From Zeugodacus cucurbitae (lineage: Eukaryota; Arthropoda; Insecta; Diptera; Tephritidae), in assembly GCF_028554725.1 (NCBI RefSeq), contig NC_071668.1, positions 2,666,001 through 2,730,000 on the forward strand: a stretch of DNA of 64,000 nt, written 5' to 3'. The notes under the pieces were generated by a model. The model had not been told where the DNA came from. It worked only from the letters and a program-made list of their open reading frames with translations, and did not search any database. Below are positions 1-11,349 of this stretch, one piece after another; positions within the stretch are counted from its first letter, which is position 1; every line of letters starts with the position of its first letter. The translations under genes were made by a program, and so were the position numbers.

Positions 1-1239
1 TCATGCAAACGCCTGCATTCTATGCGAGATTATAGCCTTCATATAGGCGCTCATTGCTCATATGTGTATGTATATATACATATATCTGTAAGGTTGTGCG
101 TGTGCCAGTTATATGTATATTGCACACTCGCATTGTTTACGCTTATTAATTATGCGCACGTCGCGTTACAAAAGGCGTCAAAGCCGCGGACATAATCAAT
201 ATGTCCGCTCGCTTGTTTTGCTTTGCCTTATTTTGCTTATTTCGCCTGTGTGTTGCTTAAGAATCAAAGTTAAATTGAGTTAAATCGGTCAACGTGCGCC
301 CGCAGGCCAAGCCAATTAATTTCAGATTCAATTAAATTTACATTTTCATCTTCAATGACTTCATTATTATAGTTTTTTTTTATTATTTTGTCGTTTCGCA
401 TTACTTTTATGTAATTTAATATACCATACATGCGTGCGGTTGAGGGGTGTGTATGTGTGAGTTTTTTGTTTGCTGACTCTCCCTATCTTGGTGTTGGCGT
501 AATGCACTCATTAAAGTTGTAAAAAATGGAAGAAGGGAAGGAGGGTTCAGGTGCATACTCTGGGTCACGCATAATTTGTAGGTGAAAATTTTTTAAGGAT
601 TTTTTTTAAATAAAAAAAAAATATTTTTTTTTATAACTGAGCTGTGATGTCTGAAGAGGAGAGATTCCAAAAGATACTCATAGAGAAAGAGTATTTACAC
701 ATTTCATATTAGATAAGTACAAAATCAATGAATGAACACCTTGGCGTATACGTAACTTATTTTCAGAAAATTTTAGAAAATTTCAAATTTAGGAAAATAA
801 TCACTTAGAATTATTTATAGATTATTCATAACCACTATACAACAATAAAACTAAAAACCCGCTCATCTGCTTGCTACATTGTATCTATATAAACAGGCAT
901 AGATCTGATATACATACACTCTCATATACATCTGTTTGTATAGGTGTGGAAGTGTGATAATCACATTGCAATTATGTAAACACAATACTTTATTGACTTT
1001 ATAATTTGCGTAATAATGCAGCTTTATAATTTGCCAACTAATTGGTAATTGGTTTTTTACAACCGACCAATATCGACGCTATGCAATTTGCAAATGTATT
1101 TGCGTATTTTAATTGTGAAAAGAAATCGGGCGTACATGAAACTGTGTATGCACAACAACTCTAGATTATCCGTGATTATACAAATTTTAAAATAACACAT
1201 TTTTAATTGTTCAATTATGATGATGGCACATTTCAATTT
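1..1239. other. Non-coding DNA, no gene seen
   Basis: AT-rich sequence with short poly-A and poly-T runs around 598-632. Open frames are short and lack fly-like codon use or splice signals. I see no repeat that recurs elsewhere in the window. Confidence 0.6.
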
Positions 1240-1369
1240 ATTTGTTTGAGCTTTAAGCATGTCAGGGGCGTAGGTGGATTTTTTTCACAGGGGGGTTGAT
1301 AGAATGAAGTGGGTTGTTCAACGAAAAAATTATGCAGAAATTCACTTGGCAAGGCAATTTGATGATGAT

Positions 1370-1690
1370 GAAGTCTTATTATACCATCCTTTATACAAAA
1401 GGTGTATGATCTGGTTATAACCAGGCGCACTTTTCACATAAACTTGTTCTTTAAAACTACTCACAGTTCATTTCGTCTCTTAGCAATAAAAAGCGGGCAA
1501 TGGGCGTGGCTGCAGTCAATTTCCGGAAGTTTTTTTTTCCCTTTTCTCACAAGCCTCTTCACCATTTCCAATAATTTTCAGTGAAAAAGGTTTGAGATTC
1601 TCAGCTATCCAAAAATGGCCTCGCAACCACGCCTACTTCCTATATTTTCTTATTGAAACAACTTGTTAGAATTTATGGTAGATATATTTA
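1370..1690. repeat. Fragment of GC-box interspersed repeat
   Basis: This stretch carries GGGCGTGG near 1504 and ACCACGCCTACTTCC near 1627. The second string recurs almost exactly near 3054 and, inverted, near 13676 and 32910, so this is a decayed member of the same interspersed family. Its ends are not clear. Confidence 0.5.
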
Positions 1691-1699
1691 AAAAGGAGA

Positions 1700-2399
1700 T
1701 ATGTACCGATATACAACTTATCAAAAATGCCACGTGACATATGGCAACATCTGTTCAAAAATGGATCAAACGGATGAATACATACTCCTGAGTACTAGAA
1801 GTTATATGGATTAAGCCATTTTAAGTATGTATCCACCACTTTGCAACTGCTAGTAACCCCCTCTAACTCTCTTCTAAAGTATAAAAACCACACATATGTT
1901 TCGACATTAATTTCCCATTAAAAGTGCTCTTAAATAGTTGAGAGGAATTGAACAACGACAGTTAGTTTGTAAATGAATTAAGTACATCTGCATATATGCG
2001 GTTGCGTGTGTGTTGTTTAAGTAAACATGTAAGCACAGTCTGTTAGTGGTATTTAAATTTTACTTAAACAAGAACAAATATACGCGTATATTTAAATTAT
2101 ATGGAGTGTTATATATGGGCGCAGTTAAGTAAAGCTCAATTTGTTGTTGTTGTTGTTGTTGTGTATTTAAAATTACATAATTAATTGAAATTGATGAGAA
2201 AACTGTAAAGTCAACTGAGTGCGACAACAGTTATTGGTAGTGAATGGCATTAAATATAGTTAATTGTGAGAAGTGTTACTCAGCTTGTGAGTGAGGGAGC
2301 TTCCAAGCAATAGCAAAAGTCAGAAAGTGATTGTTGTTAGTTGCCTTAACATAACTATTTTGCTTATAAAATGTTAAAAGTCAAGCTTAAACCGAGTTT
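1700..2399. other. Non-coding DNA with (TTG)n microsatellite
   Basis: No coding signal is visible. A (TTG)n tract of about eight units lies at 2140-2162. The remainder is AT-rich single-copy-looking sequence. Confidence 0.5.
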
Positions 2400-2815
2400 T
2401 GAAGATGTTATTACAAGTTTAAATTGAGATATCTTAATGAAAGTTGGAACACATATTCCTTGGCACCCTGCTTTCGAAAAGGGGCGAAATCGGACCATTG
2501 CCACGCCCACACAATGGCGAAAACCGAAAACATATAAAGAGCTATAACTAAGCCATAAATTAAGCTATTGAAAAAATTTGGTATGAAGGATCCCACTAGT
2601 AAGGGGCATAAGTAGATGTAATTTTGTTGGGGAAGTGGGCGTGGCCACGCCCCCTACTAGGGTTTTTGTACATATCTCGTAAACTGCAAAAGCTATATGA
2701 ATCAAACTTTCTATAGTCGGTTTTTTAGGCTCTTCCTTATACATTCCAAAAATGGAGGAACTCGGATTATAACCACGCCCACCTCCCATACAAAGGTTAC
2801 GTTGAAAACTACTAA
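2400..2815 (-). repeat. DINE/Helentron-like GC-box repeat, part 1
   Basis: The block contains several 'GTGGGCGTGGC'-type boxes and their complements (near 2500, 2635 and 2775) in AT-rich spacers. Read on the minus strand, the segment around 2755-2810 matches the plus-strand sequence near 33100-33150 (ACAACCTTTGTATGGG and flanks). It is an old non-coding repeat, not a gene. Family assignment rests on recognition of this repeat class in flies. Confidence 0.55.
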
Positions 2816-2899
2816 AAATGATTTAATTCAGTAAGGAAAACCAACAGAAATCTTAAATTTCATTATAAAGAAGATACAAAAAAACTGCACTCAAATTGG

Positions 2900-3389
2900 T
2901 ATACACAAGTTGAAATGGGCGTGGCTCCGCCCACTTATGAGTCAAAAACCATATCTCCGAAACTACTCGAGCAATATCAATGAAACTTGGTTTGTAATAT
3001 TTTCCTTACATCCCCATAATATGTTGTGAAAATAGCCCAAATCGGTTCACAAACACGCCTACTTCCTATATACCGGAACTTTGAAGTCGATCTGAATCGT
3101 TTACTTTACAATTAATAAAGTAAGCACTAGTGAAGATATCGGAACAGAACTTCCCATAAATACTGCATTTATATTGTGGCAGCCCCTTTCTAAAAATCGC
3201 CGAAATCGAACCAAAAATTTCCAAGGCCCCATATATCGAACATGAGGACTTTGGTGCTTCTTACCTAATATTAGGGTTTCCAACTTTCAATGGACTTTAT
3301 ACCATATATGTATATGACGAATATATGGGTCAAATTGCGAGAGTATAAAATGTTCGGTCAAAACCGAACTTAGCCCTTCCTTACTTGTT
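2900..3389 (+). repeat. DINE/Helentron-like repeat with intact 3' end
   Basis: The 3' end is well preserved. A hairpin with a 7 bp stem, GTTCGGTCAAAACCGAAC (3352-3369), is followed 15 bases later by CTTGTT (3384-3389). The internal part from about 3050 to 3300 recurs inverted at 13330-13690 and at 31690-33000. A terminal hairpin shortly before a CTTGTT end is also how Drosophila INE-1/DINE-1 ends, as I recall that family, and those are non-autonomous relatives of Helentrons. The 5' limit is uncertain. Confidence 0.6.
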
Positions 3390-5188
3390 ATTTTTACGAA
3401 TTTTTTACACAATTTCTTACAACAGCAATTTCTTTGTCTCATTCAAGATACAATCTTGTTGCAATCGCATTTTTTCGTACTTTTCCTATTTACATCATAA
3501 TTTGCTGCGCTTTCTTCTCACATGCCATGTATGTATATATTTACAGATGTGTATATATGTATGTTTATCTGGTGGCATGTACACTTTGTAAGTTTTACTC
3601 CAAACATTTCCCATTTACATAGTTCACTCACATTTCTGCTGCTGCTGCTTCTTCTCCTTTGTCACATACGTACTTGCACATTTGCTGACGTGCAACAAAT
3701 TTCAATGTGTTTTACACTCAACAAAACAACAACAATATTACAGCAGCTGGCAATAACAATAGCAGCAACAATGCGCATTCATGTGCAAATGGCAAAGTAG
3801 CAGAGTAAAAATAAAAATAAAAGTGAAACGCATAAGTAGCGGGATTTTGTGGCAAAGTTTTAGCAGCTCGAAATGTACGTGCGCATGTGAGATGAGGTGG
3901 AGGCGCAGCAAGATGTAGAAGAAGTAGAAGGTGAGTGGTGAAAAGAAGAGGAGAGAAAGAATGCTGTGTGGAGAGTTGGTTGTTGCCACAAGCTCATATG
4001 TAGTAACAAGTGACCCTGTAGGGAAGAGCAAGAATGAAAAACTGGTTCGTTTCTAGGGTAGCAAGCACTATGAATGTCTCGCCCTCATGCGCTTCAGGGT
4101 AAGGCACAATGTTATATATATTCTAGATACGCCGCCTCAAGCCTTCGGCGCACAAGTTGCACGTTCTTTACTAATCGCATACTTTGTGTGCTAATAATGT
4201 TAACACTGAGGCTGCTGCAACAACCATCCCACCCAACAGCAATAACAACATGCAACGCGTGCTGTAATGCACTACAGCATGCATGCCTGCGACTGCATGT
4301 GGCATGTGTGTCACCCGGCCAGTTTGACACTTCACTTCAGCTCGGATACAACATTTTGCAGCACATTTTGTGCCTTTTGTTGTTGTTTTTTACTTTTTGG
4401 TGTTTCTTGAATTTTTTTTTTTTTTCTGCCTGCAGTGTGTTTACATAATGCGAAATCAGCACAAGCAACTCAACTGCTGCCGCTGGTTGCATGCAACTTT
4501 GGCGAAATTGAAAACGCGCAAAATTACTTAAAGGTGCACGCAGCGACGACGGCTGTTTGCGTCTGCCACACATGTGTGCGTGTACGCCGTGCGCCAACAG
4601 AAATAACAATCAGTGAGCTTGGCAGCGGCGGCGAAGGATCAACTTTTCACTAACGCATGCTTGTGGCGCGCGCGCAGCAAACGTGTTGCAACAAATTTTA
4701 TGTGCGAAATGGAGTAACGACAAATAGCAGCAGGAAACAACAACAACAACAACAAGCCGAAAAGAAGTCTGTAAAAATAGTTGTCATATGTTGTTGACAG
4801 CGCAGGGAGGCGGCAGAAGTGCAGCGAAATGCGTGTGTGCTCCGGCTCGCGCGCCTAAATGTATGCTACGGAATTATTACGCTGTTGCTTGCGTTGCAAG
4901 TTGCCAGTTAAAAGTTAACATGCGCCAAGCGCCCGAAAACTTGCTGCGTTTCCATTTTGTGCTATTAACGCAGAATTCGCTGTAAAAGCTTTTTGCATGT
5001 GTCTCTATTAAGTTAACTAATTAATAAAATAGGAGTAGCGCGCGCAAAGTCTTTGACAAGTTTCGCATTTTTTTCAGAGAAGCTTTTTCAGCAACTTGCA
5101 AGCAAATGAAACAAGAATTTGCTAGTTGAAAGTATAGGAACTGACAACTTTAATTTTAATGTTGAATAATATATACGAGTATAGGATT
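3390..5188. other. Non-coding DNA with (AAC)n
   Basis: Several open frames exist (for example 4074-4448), but they overlap each other on both strands and show no recognisable domain. Simple repeats include (CTG/CTT)n near 3638-3656 and (AAC)n at 4737-4756. No promoter or exon can be supported. Confidence 0.5.
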
Positions 5189-6195
5189 TGGAGGATGGGA
5201 TCATGTGTAGAAGTTCACGCAAGTGAGGAAAGTTTTTGATTGTCACTCACTTGGGAGTGGCCAGAAACGATTCTTCTCCACATGGTTCAAGCAGCTCACT
5301 ACTTCCGGTTTTAGACCAAGTATCCTCTGGGTAGCCAACAGACATCCGTTTGAAGGCGAGCTAAAGTGAGAAGGCGAAGCCCGCTTATGCGGTTGTGCGT
5401 AGGGTTTGGGACCCACCACATAAAAACACCCCCCAATGAAAAATCTACGAAAGCCTCGGATGAGCTGGAGGTGAATGAGGACAAGACGAAATATCTCCTG
5501 TCATCAAACAAACAGTCGGCGCATTCGCGTCTTGGCTCCCACGTCACTGTTGACAGTCATAACTTCGAGGTCGTAGATAATTTCGTATACCTGGGAACCA
5601 GCATCAACAACACGAACAATGTCAGCCTCGAAATCCAGCGCAGAATAACTCTTGCCAACAGGTGCTACTTTGGACTGAGTAGGCAATTGAACAGTAAAGT
5701 CCTCTCTCGACGAACCAAAATCAAGCTCTACAAGTCGCTTATCATTCCCGTCCTGCTTTACGGTGCAGAATCTTGGACGATGTCAACGTCAGATGAGACG
5801 ACACTAGGAGTTTTCGAGAGGAAAATTTTGCGCAAGATTTATGGTCCTCAGAACATTGGCAACGGCGAATACCGCAGACGATGGAACGATGAGCTGTACG
5901 AGTTATACGACGACATTGACATAGTTCAGCGAATAAAAAGACAGCGGCTACGCTGGCTAGGTCATGTTGTCCGAATGGACGAAAACACTCCAGCCCTGAA
6001 AGTGTTCGATGCAGTACCCGCCGGAGGAAGCCGAGGAAGGGGAAGACCTCCACTCCGTTGGAGGGACCAGGTGGAGAGCGACCTGGTTACACTTGGGATC
6101 TCCAACTGGCGCCGAACTGCGAAGGAGAGAGACAGGTGGCGCACTATCGTCGATTCGGCTATAACCGGCTAAACGGTTGCAACGCCAATCACATA
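5189..6195 (+). mobile_element. RTE-like non-LTR retroelement, internally deleted (copy 1)
   Basis: The first 230 bases (5189-5421) match, in inverted orientation, the 5' leader of the copy at 17162-17409, so this copy keeps its 5' end. At about 5422 the leader is joined to a short unmatched spacer and then, from about 5464, to the C-terminal part of the reverse transcriptase. The endonuclease and the catalytic palm are missing. The 3' end is AACGCCAATCACATA, shared with the copies ending near 32734 and 57846, where it continues into (CATA)n. A short simple-repeat tail is typical of RTE-type elements. The copy cannot be autonomous. Confidence 0.8.
5366..6172 (+). pseudogene. Reverse transcriptase C-terminal remnant (RTE-like)
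   Basis: This frame is open for 268 codons, but only residues from about 33 onward are retroelement protein; the start lies in leader sequence brought close by deletion. Visible landmarks are VNEDKTKYLLSS, the conserved region just after the polymerase active site, then FVYLGTSI, YKSLIIPVLLYGAE, RLRWLGHVVRMDEN and GRPPLRWRDQVE at the C-terminus. These are usual for RTE/BovB-type reverse transcriptases. The catalytic YADD box, the fingers and palm upstream, and the whole endonuclease are absent, so no polymerase activity is expected. The open frame is probably a recent deletion product rather than a selected gene. Family identity is secure; clade assignment is from memory. Confidence 0.85.
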
Positions 6196-6349
6196 GGATT
6201 TGCACTGCATGGTGTAAGACCCTGAACACCAGCGGCTGAGTTGGTAGTATTCAAATTAATGGCTAAAGTGTAGAAATTATATATTTTCAAGACAGAGAAT
6301 AGTCTATATTTACAGGGCTATATGTAAAAGAAATGTCAGACAATAAATT

Positions 6350-7260
6350 TAAAACCAAATTCCCTGCAGAAACCACAATATATTTCACAAATATAACGCC
6401 TTGTGACATCACTACATCACATTACATCTGCTTCAAGCCACTCGTCGCCATAATATTTTATTTAATTTAATTGAAATCACATATAGTTAAGTAATATCGT
6501 ATAATAATCCGTAATTCTGAAATGAAAACACATAACAAAAATAAAAAAAAAAAAATATCACGTGCTCATAATATCACTGGATCACATCACAGGTCATATA
6601 GGTCACTACAACATAAGAAATTGAATGGATTATTATAAAGAATTACATTTAGTTATACTGTAATAGGTTTGATTCTCTAACAAATTGCAGTAAACCAAAA
6701 ATTAAAACATAGAAAAAAATATCACGTGATCATAATATCACATCACGTTAGTATAATATCGTCTGATGGAATATTTGCTCTGATATTATCGCATATAGTT
6801 ATGTAATATCTTACAAAATGCGGTATTTCGGAAATTAAAACAACTTTAAGAAATATCACGTCATCATATTATCACTAGATCACATCACAGGTCATATAGA
6901 TCACTAAGTCGCATTTCATTGAATGAATATGAAAGTAAAGTCAATTATAGTTTAATAATTAATTACAAAATTCTATAATCCTGTCATACAACATATCACG
7001 TGATCATATTAAGTCACATCACATTATCACCAGATGGCAATAACTCAATTTAAATAACTTTTTCACTCACAAAGATGATATCCACACGTCATTGTATGAA
7101 TTCAGATCCATTACAGTGAAATTAATAACATGAAATCGTGTAAAATTTATCGCATATTACTCCAAATCATATCATCACATCACATGATTGCATCAAAGAG
7201 GAATATGTCATATGATTTATAAGATCACCATATCTTATATCACTATAAAAATGCAACAAA
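6350..7260. repeat. Diverged tandem array (about 130-165 bp units) with ATCACGTG
   Basis: The phrase 'ATATCACGTGATCATAATATC' or a variant begins near 6555, 6717, 6850 and 6989, each time followed by 'GGATCACATCAC' or 'CACATCACRTTA' type sequence and an AT-rich spacer. A weaker unit lies near 7165-7240. Spacing between starts is about 160, 133 and 140 bases, so units are degenerate. A related unit stands alone at 16440-16580. No protein is encoded. Confidence 0.7.
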
Positions 7261-9800
7261 ATATGATATCATAGTTTTTCAATATTTTATTAATAAATCC
7301 CTAATCAATAGCTAATTGTTCTTCTTCTATAGAATTCTTCAATTCCATATCTACTCAAATAACTTTAGATTTATTTTATAAGTCGATTGAAAACTCTTAA
7401 ACGCATCGCTTTAAATATTGCGAGCGATACATATTTCATGTACCCACCAGCAGCATTCGAAGTCTCTTCACAATTACATAATACTTATGCAATTTCTGCA
7501 CGCACTCCACCGCCACCACCGCCGTCGCTTACAGCAGATCGCATTTGCGCAAAGGATTTAGCAACACTTCCTTGTGACCGCGTGATTGCACGAAGTCCTC
7601 CGCCATGTAACGGTCATGTGTAAGCACACATGCGATTGTATATGTATAGTACATATAACTGTTGTAGTATATAACAATGCGCATGAATAATCCGACGGAT
7701 TTGCATTTTATCGAAATGTGGCGTCAAACTCAAAAGCTGCAGCTCAACTCGCTTCAGCTCGAGTGCTCGTTACCAACGCGACGCCCTGTCCTTGGCGCCG
7801 GTTTGCTCACCCATTTGTTGGCGACTAACTAGCTGGTTCGTTGGTTGGCTGTTTGGCTTTTGCCAGACTGCTGTCCTTTGTTCCAACTATTTGTTATGCA
7901 ACGACAGTGCGACAAGGGATAACTACTATCTGTACTACTGTATTTTTTTTTTCTTCTTCTTTTTTATTGTGTGTGATTCTCTGCTTTTTACTCATGTTGG
8001 TCCGCTTTCGGAGATATTTATTTATTTTCTTCGCATTTTTGCATTTGTATGCACATATATTATTTTTTGCGTGTGTTCAGCCAGCGCCGTTACATGTATG
8101 GTGTGCGTTGGTTATATAAATGGGTGGCATCCTTGGCATTGGCGACGCATACAAATCGCAGCAGCAGCAACAAAATGGTAAGGGATCACATAAGCAAAGC
8201 GCAGCGGCGTGGTGTAACTAAGAAGCCGCAGCGCGCGACTAAGCCGAGCAGCAGTGCTGAGCTGAGCTTCGGATAAGCGCGACGAAGAGCGTCAAAGTCA
8301 GTGCGCACTGAAGTGAAAGGTCGTAATGTTATTGCTGATGCTTTATTGTTATTCCATTTTTTTCGATTTCTATCTCTATTTCAGTTTTGAAGTGTATTGT
8401 CTGTATTTGAGTGAGGATGTGGGGATCGCGTTTGGGTATTTGTTCACTAATATCCTTCATGTTGGGAATTTCTAGTGAAGCGCCTGCATCACTGGGGAGG
8501 GTGGTGCGATTATGGCAATTCTAAGCGCAAATGTAGTACGAATAAGAAGTAAAAGAAAATGAAAAAAACGAATATTTAATAGCGATTAATTTTGATAAAT
8601 ATTTTGCTTAAATATTTTTTTTTAATCCGAAACCATCTACTTTAATCACAAGTATTAGCGACCCGCACTTTAAAGACGTTTAACTCCAACCGACGTTTAA
8701 TTCCGCGCCCATTAATCGAATTTTCATTTAATAATTCGCCATTTTGTCAGTACAGCAGCTACATATATTCCCTTTTATACTCCACAACAACAACAACTGT
8801 AAATTGGTGCAACTGTCCAAAAATTAACCCCGAAATTCGCACAAGCAAATATTATCGTTTCCAAGCCGCCGCGCGACCTGCGCACCTGCGCTTGACCTCT
8901 GCACCGGCCGCCAACGGCTTCACGCAAATTACAATAAGCTTTTTCCCGCAGCGGTTCAAGAGCAGCTGCGAAGCCAGCCACAGCGGTACAACCTGCATCT
9001 GTGCACCGCAAAACAATGACGCTGTTGCACATTCGCAGCTTCGCTGTATGCCAGCATTGCCACACAACATGCTGCTCTATACATTTGTATGCCGTTGTAT
9101 ATGCAACACTGTTGCCAAGGCAACATGAATTTGTGAATATTAACGGCTGAATAGCTGCCGCAATTTGGCCTCACGGATGCATTCGCAATGCGACGACGTG
9201 CAATTCATAAAGCCCCACATTAAAGCTGTCAGCGAAATTGTAGTTGTAGTGCATTTATGTATATATGTGAGATTGTGTACAATTTTGGTTGATTTTGTTG
9301 AGGCATATTTTGCCGAAAATACCTTAAATCAGAGAGTGATATCCTGTTCAATATGATATTAAGCTTTTAATCACACAAAATCCTCAGTATTAGTTTTGTT
9401 AACGATAACAATAGTATTATGAGTTCAAAATGAGTTGTTCTGAAATTGAAATTGGGAGATTTAATTCTAAGCTTTGCTGCTGTTGCAAGCGAGAAAAACT
9501 TTTATCAACTTTAATTTAAGTTTAAGTTCTCAACGCAACAACAACAACTTCGAATTTTATATCTTTCAAAGAATCGATCTTCGTGTCCACCTTTTTCAAA
9601 TCACGACTCAATGCGATATAGAAATATTAGTCACGAATTTAATTTCACTTAGAGCTTGATGAATGAATGGGAAGTGGGTCTTTTAGAGTGGAGTCGAAAA
9701 ACACTTTGTACAATGAAAGTTTCTAATAACTCATTAACAATTAAGGGGTGAGTTAATAATCCAAATATACGGGATTAATTCAACTAGAACAACAAAAATC
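7261..9800. other. Non-coding DNA; possible promoter-like segment
   Basis: Open frames here are short and overlapping. A TATA-like TATATAAA lies at 8113-8120, and a donor-like AAAATG|GTAAGG lies 50 bases further on at about 8173. An acceptor-like tract ending TATTTCAG is at 8384. These could mark an untranslated first exon, but nothing else supports it. Around 8215-8330 the sequence is GC-rich and resembles a fly 5' leader. Confidence 0.25.
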
Positions 9801-9807
9801 ACTATAT

Positions 9808-9965
9808 ATGACCTGGTCTACGAAAAGGGAGCTAACGTGCGAAAACTAGTTTTCTGGGAAACAGCTGTTAAAAATAAACAGCTTCTCATCTTCCATCCGA
9901 ATCAACTAAAAAGTGAAAATTGCTTTTTGACACTTAAGCCCCCTTTCCGTAGACCAGGTCACATA
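9808..9965. mobile_element. Short inverted-repeat element (MITE-like)
   Basis: GACCTGGTCTACGAAAAGGG begins at 9810, and its inverted counterpart CCCTTTCCGTAGACCAGGTC ends at 9961. The two arms match over about 20 bases with small differences and enclose roughly 110 bases with no coding potential. A clear target duplication is not evident, because both flanks are TA-rich. The superfamily is not assignable from the arms alone. Confidence 0.7.
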
Positions 9966-10048
9966 TGTAGTATATGGCAGGTGGAGTAATTCCTAAACTG
10001 ATTTCACTCATTTTCACCCTCAAGCTACATTCTATCCAAGACTATATA
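9966..10048 (-). repeat. DINE-like repeat fragment at rosa insertion site
   Basis: CAAGCTACATTCTATCCAAG at 10021 matches CCAAGCTACATTATTCCCAAG near 31789, in the same orientation and next to the same AGTATATGG phrase. The rosa mariner follows directly, so it probably inserted into this repeat. Confidence 0.45.
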
Positions 10049-11349
10049 ACGGGTGATTTTTTTGAGGTTAGGATTTTCATGCATTAGTATTTGACAGATC
10101 ACGTGGGATTTCAGACATGGTGTCAAAGAGAAAGATGCTCAGTATGCTTTGACATTTCATCATGAATAGACTTACTAACGAGCAACGCTTGCAAATCATT
10201 GAATTTTATTACCAAAATCAGTGTTCGGTTCGAAATGTGTTTCGCGCTTTACGTCCGATTTATGGTCTACATAATCGACCAAGTGAGCAAACAATTAATG
10301 CGATTGTGACCAAGTTTCGCACTCAGTTTACTTTATTGGACATTAAACCAACCACACGAATGCGTACAGTGCGTACAGAAGAGAATATTGCGTCTGTTTC
10401 TGAGAGTGTGGCTGAAGACCGTGAAATGTCGATTCGTCGCCGTTCGCAGCAATTGGGTTTGTGTTATTCGACCACATGGAAGATTTTACGCAAAGATCTT
10501 GGTGTAAAACCGTATAAAATACAGCTCGTGCAAGAACTGAAGCCGAACGATCTGCCACAACGTCGAATTTTCAGTGAATGGGCCCTAGAAAAGTTGGCAG
10601 AAAATCCGCTTTTTTATCGACAAATTTTGTTCAGCGATGAGGCTCATTTCTGGTTGAATGGCTACGTAAATAAGCAAAATTGCCGCATTTGGGGTGAAGA
10701 GCAACCAGAAGCCGTTCAAGAACTGCCCATGCATCCCGAAAAATGCACTGTTTGGTGTGGTTTGTACGCTGGTGGAATCATTGGACCGTATTTTTTCAAA
10801 GATGCTGTTGGACGCAACGTTACGGTGAATGGCGATCGCTATCGTTCGATGCTAACAAACTTTTTGTTGCCAAAAATGGAAGAACTGAACTTGGTTGACA
10901 TGTGGTTTCAACAAGATGGCGCTACATGCCACACAGCTCGCGATTCTATGGCCATTTTGAGGGAAAACTTCGGAGAACAATTCATCTCAAGAAATGGACC
11001 CGTAAGTTGGCCACCAAGATCATGCGATTTAACGCCTTTAGACTATTTTTTGTGGGGCTACGTCAAGTCTAAAGTCTACAGAAATAAGCCAGCAACTATT
11101 CCAGCTTTGGAAGACAACATTTCCGAAGAAATTCGGGCTATTCCGGCCGAAATGCTCGAAAAAGTTGCCCAAAATTGGACTTTCCGAATGGACCACCTAA
11201 GACGCAGCCGCGGTCAACATTTAAATGAAATTATCTTCAAAAAGTAAATGTCATGAACCAATCTAACGTTTCAAATAAAGAACCGATGAGATTTTTTTTA
11301 TGCGTTTTTTTTTTAAAAAAAGTTATCAAGCTCTTAAAAAATCACCCTT
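10049..11349 (+). mobile_element. Tc1/mariner element, rosa type (DD41D), 1.3 kb
   Basis: The element is bounded by imperfect inverted repeats: ACGGGTGATTTTTTTGAG at 10049 and, on the other strand, AAGGGTGATTTTTTAAGAG ending at 11349. TA dinucleotides lie outside both ends (10047-10048 and 11350-11351), as expected for the TA target of this superfamily. One uninterrupted transposase gene fills most of the interior, and an AATAAA lies at 11274, downstream of the stop. The length of about 1.30 kb is normal for mariners. It is the only element in the window with a complete coding region, so it may be a young insertion. Confidence 0.9.
10162..11247 (+). CDS. Transposase, mariner rosa subfamily (DD41D), intact
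   Basis: This is a 361-residue cut-and-paste transposase that would bind the element ends in the nucleus and move the element to TA sites. Residues 1 to about 115 form the DNA-binding half (NEQRLQIIEFYYQ at the start, a second helix-turn-helix around 85-110). The catalytic half holds D159 in FSDEAHF, D252 in QQDGATCHTA and D294 in TPLDYFLWGY. The spacing D252-D294 leaves 41 residues between, which defines DD41D; this signature was described for rosa mariners of Ceratitis rosa and other tephritids. No stop codon or frameshift interrupts the frame. The start is the first ATG after the 5' inverted repeat, 113 bases inside the element. Activity cannot be judged from sequence, but all three catalytic residues are present. 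Confidence 0.93.
   Translation: MNRLTNEQRLQIIEFYYQNQCSVRNVFRALRPIYGLHNRPSEQTINAIVTKFRTQFTLLDIKPTTRMRTVRTEENIASVSESVAEDREMSIRRRSQQLGLCYSTTWKILRKDLGVKPYKIQLVQELKPNDLPQRRIFSEWALEKLAENPLFYRQILFSDEAHFWLNGYVNKQNCRIWGEEQPEAVQELPMHPEKCTVWCGLYAGGIIGPYFFKDAVGRNVTVNGDRYRSMLTNFLLPKMEELNLVDMWFQQDGATCHTARDSMAILRENFGEQFISRNGPVSWPPRSCDLTPLDYFLWGYVKSKVYRNKPATIPALEDNISEEIRAIPAEMLEKVAQNWTFRMDHLRRSRGQHLNEIIFKK

Noticed and set aside
6230..6300. tRNA-like A box (GGCTGAGTTGGTAGT)
   Set aside because: No matching B box, acceptor stem or anticodon loop could be folded around it.
8100..8340. Core promoter with TATATAAA and an untranslated first exon
   Set aside because: TATA, initiator and downstream elements are not correctly spaced; only isolated motifs are present.
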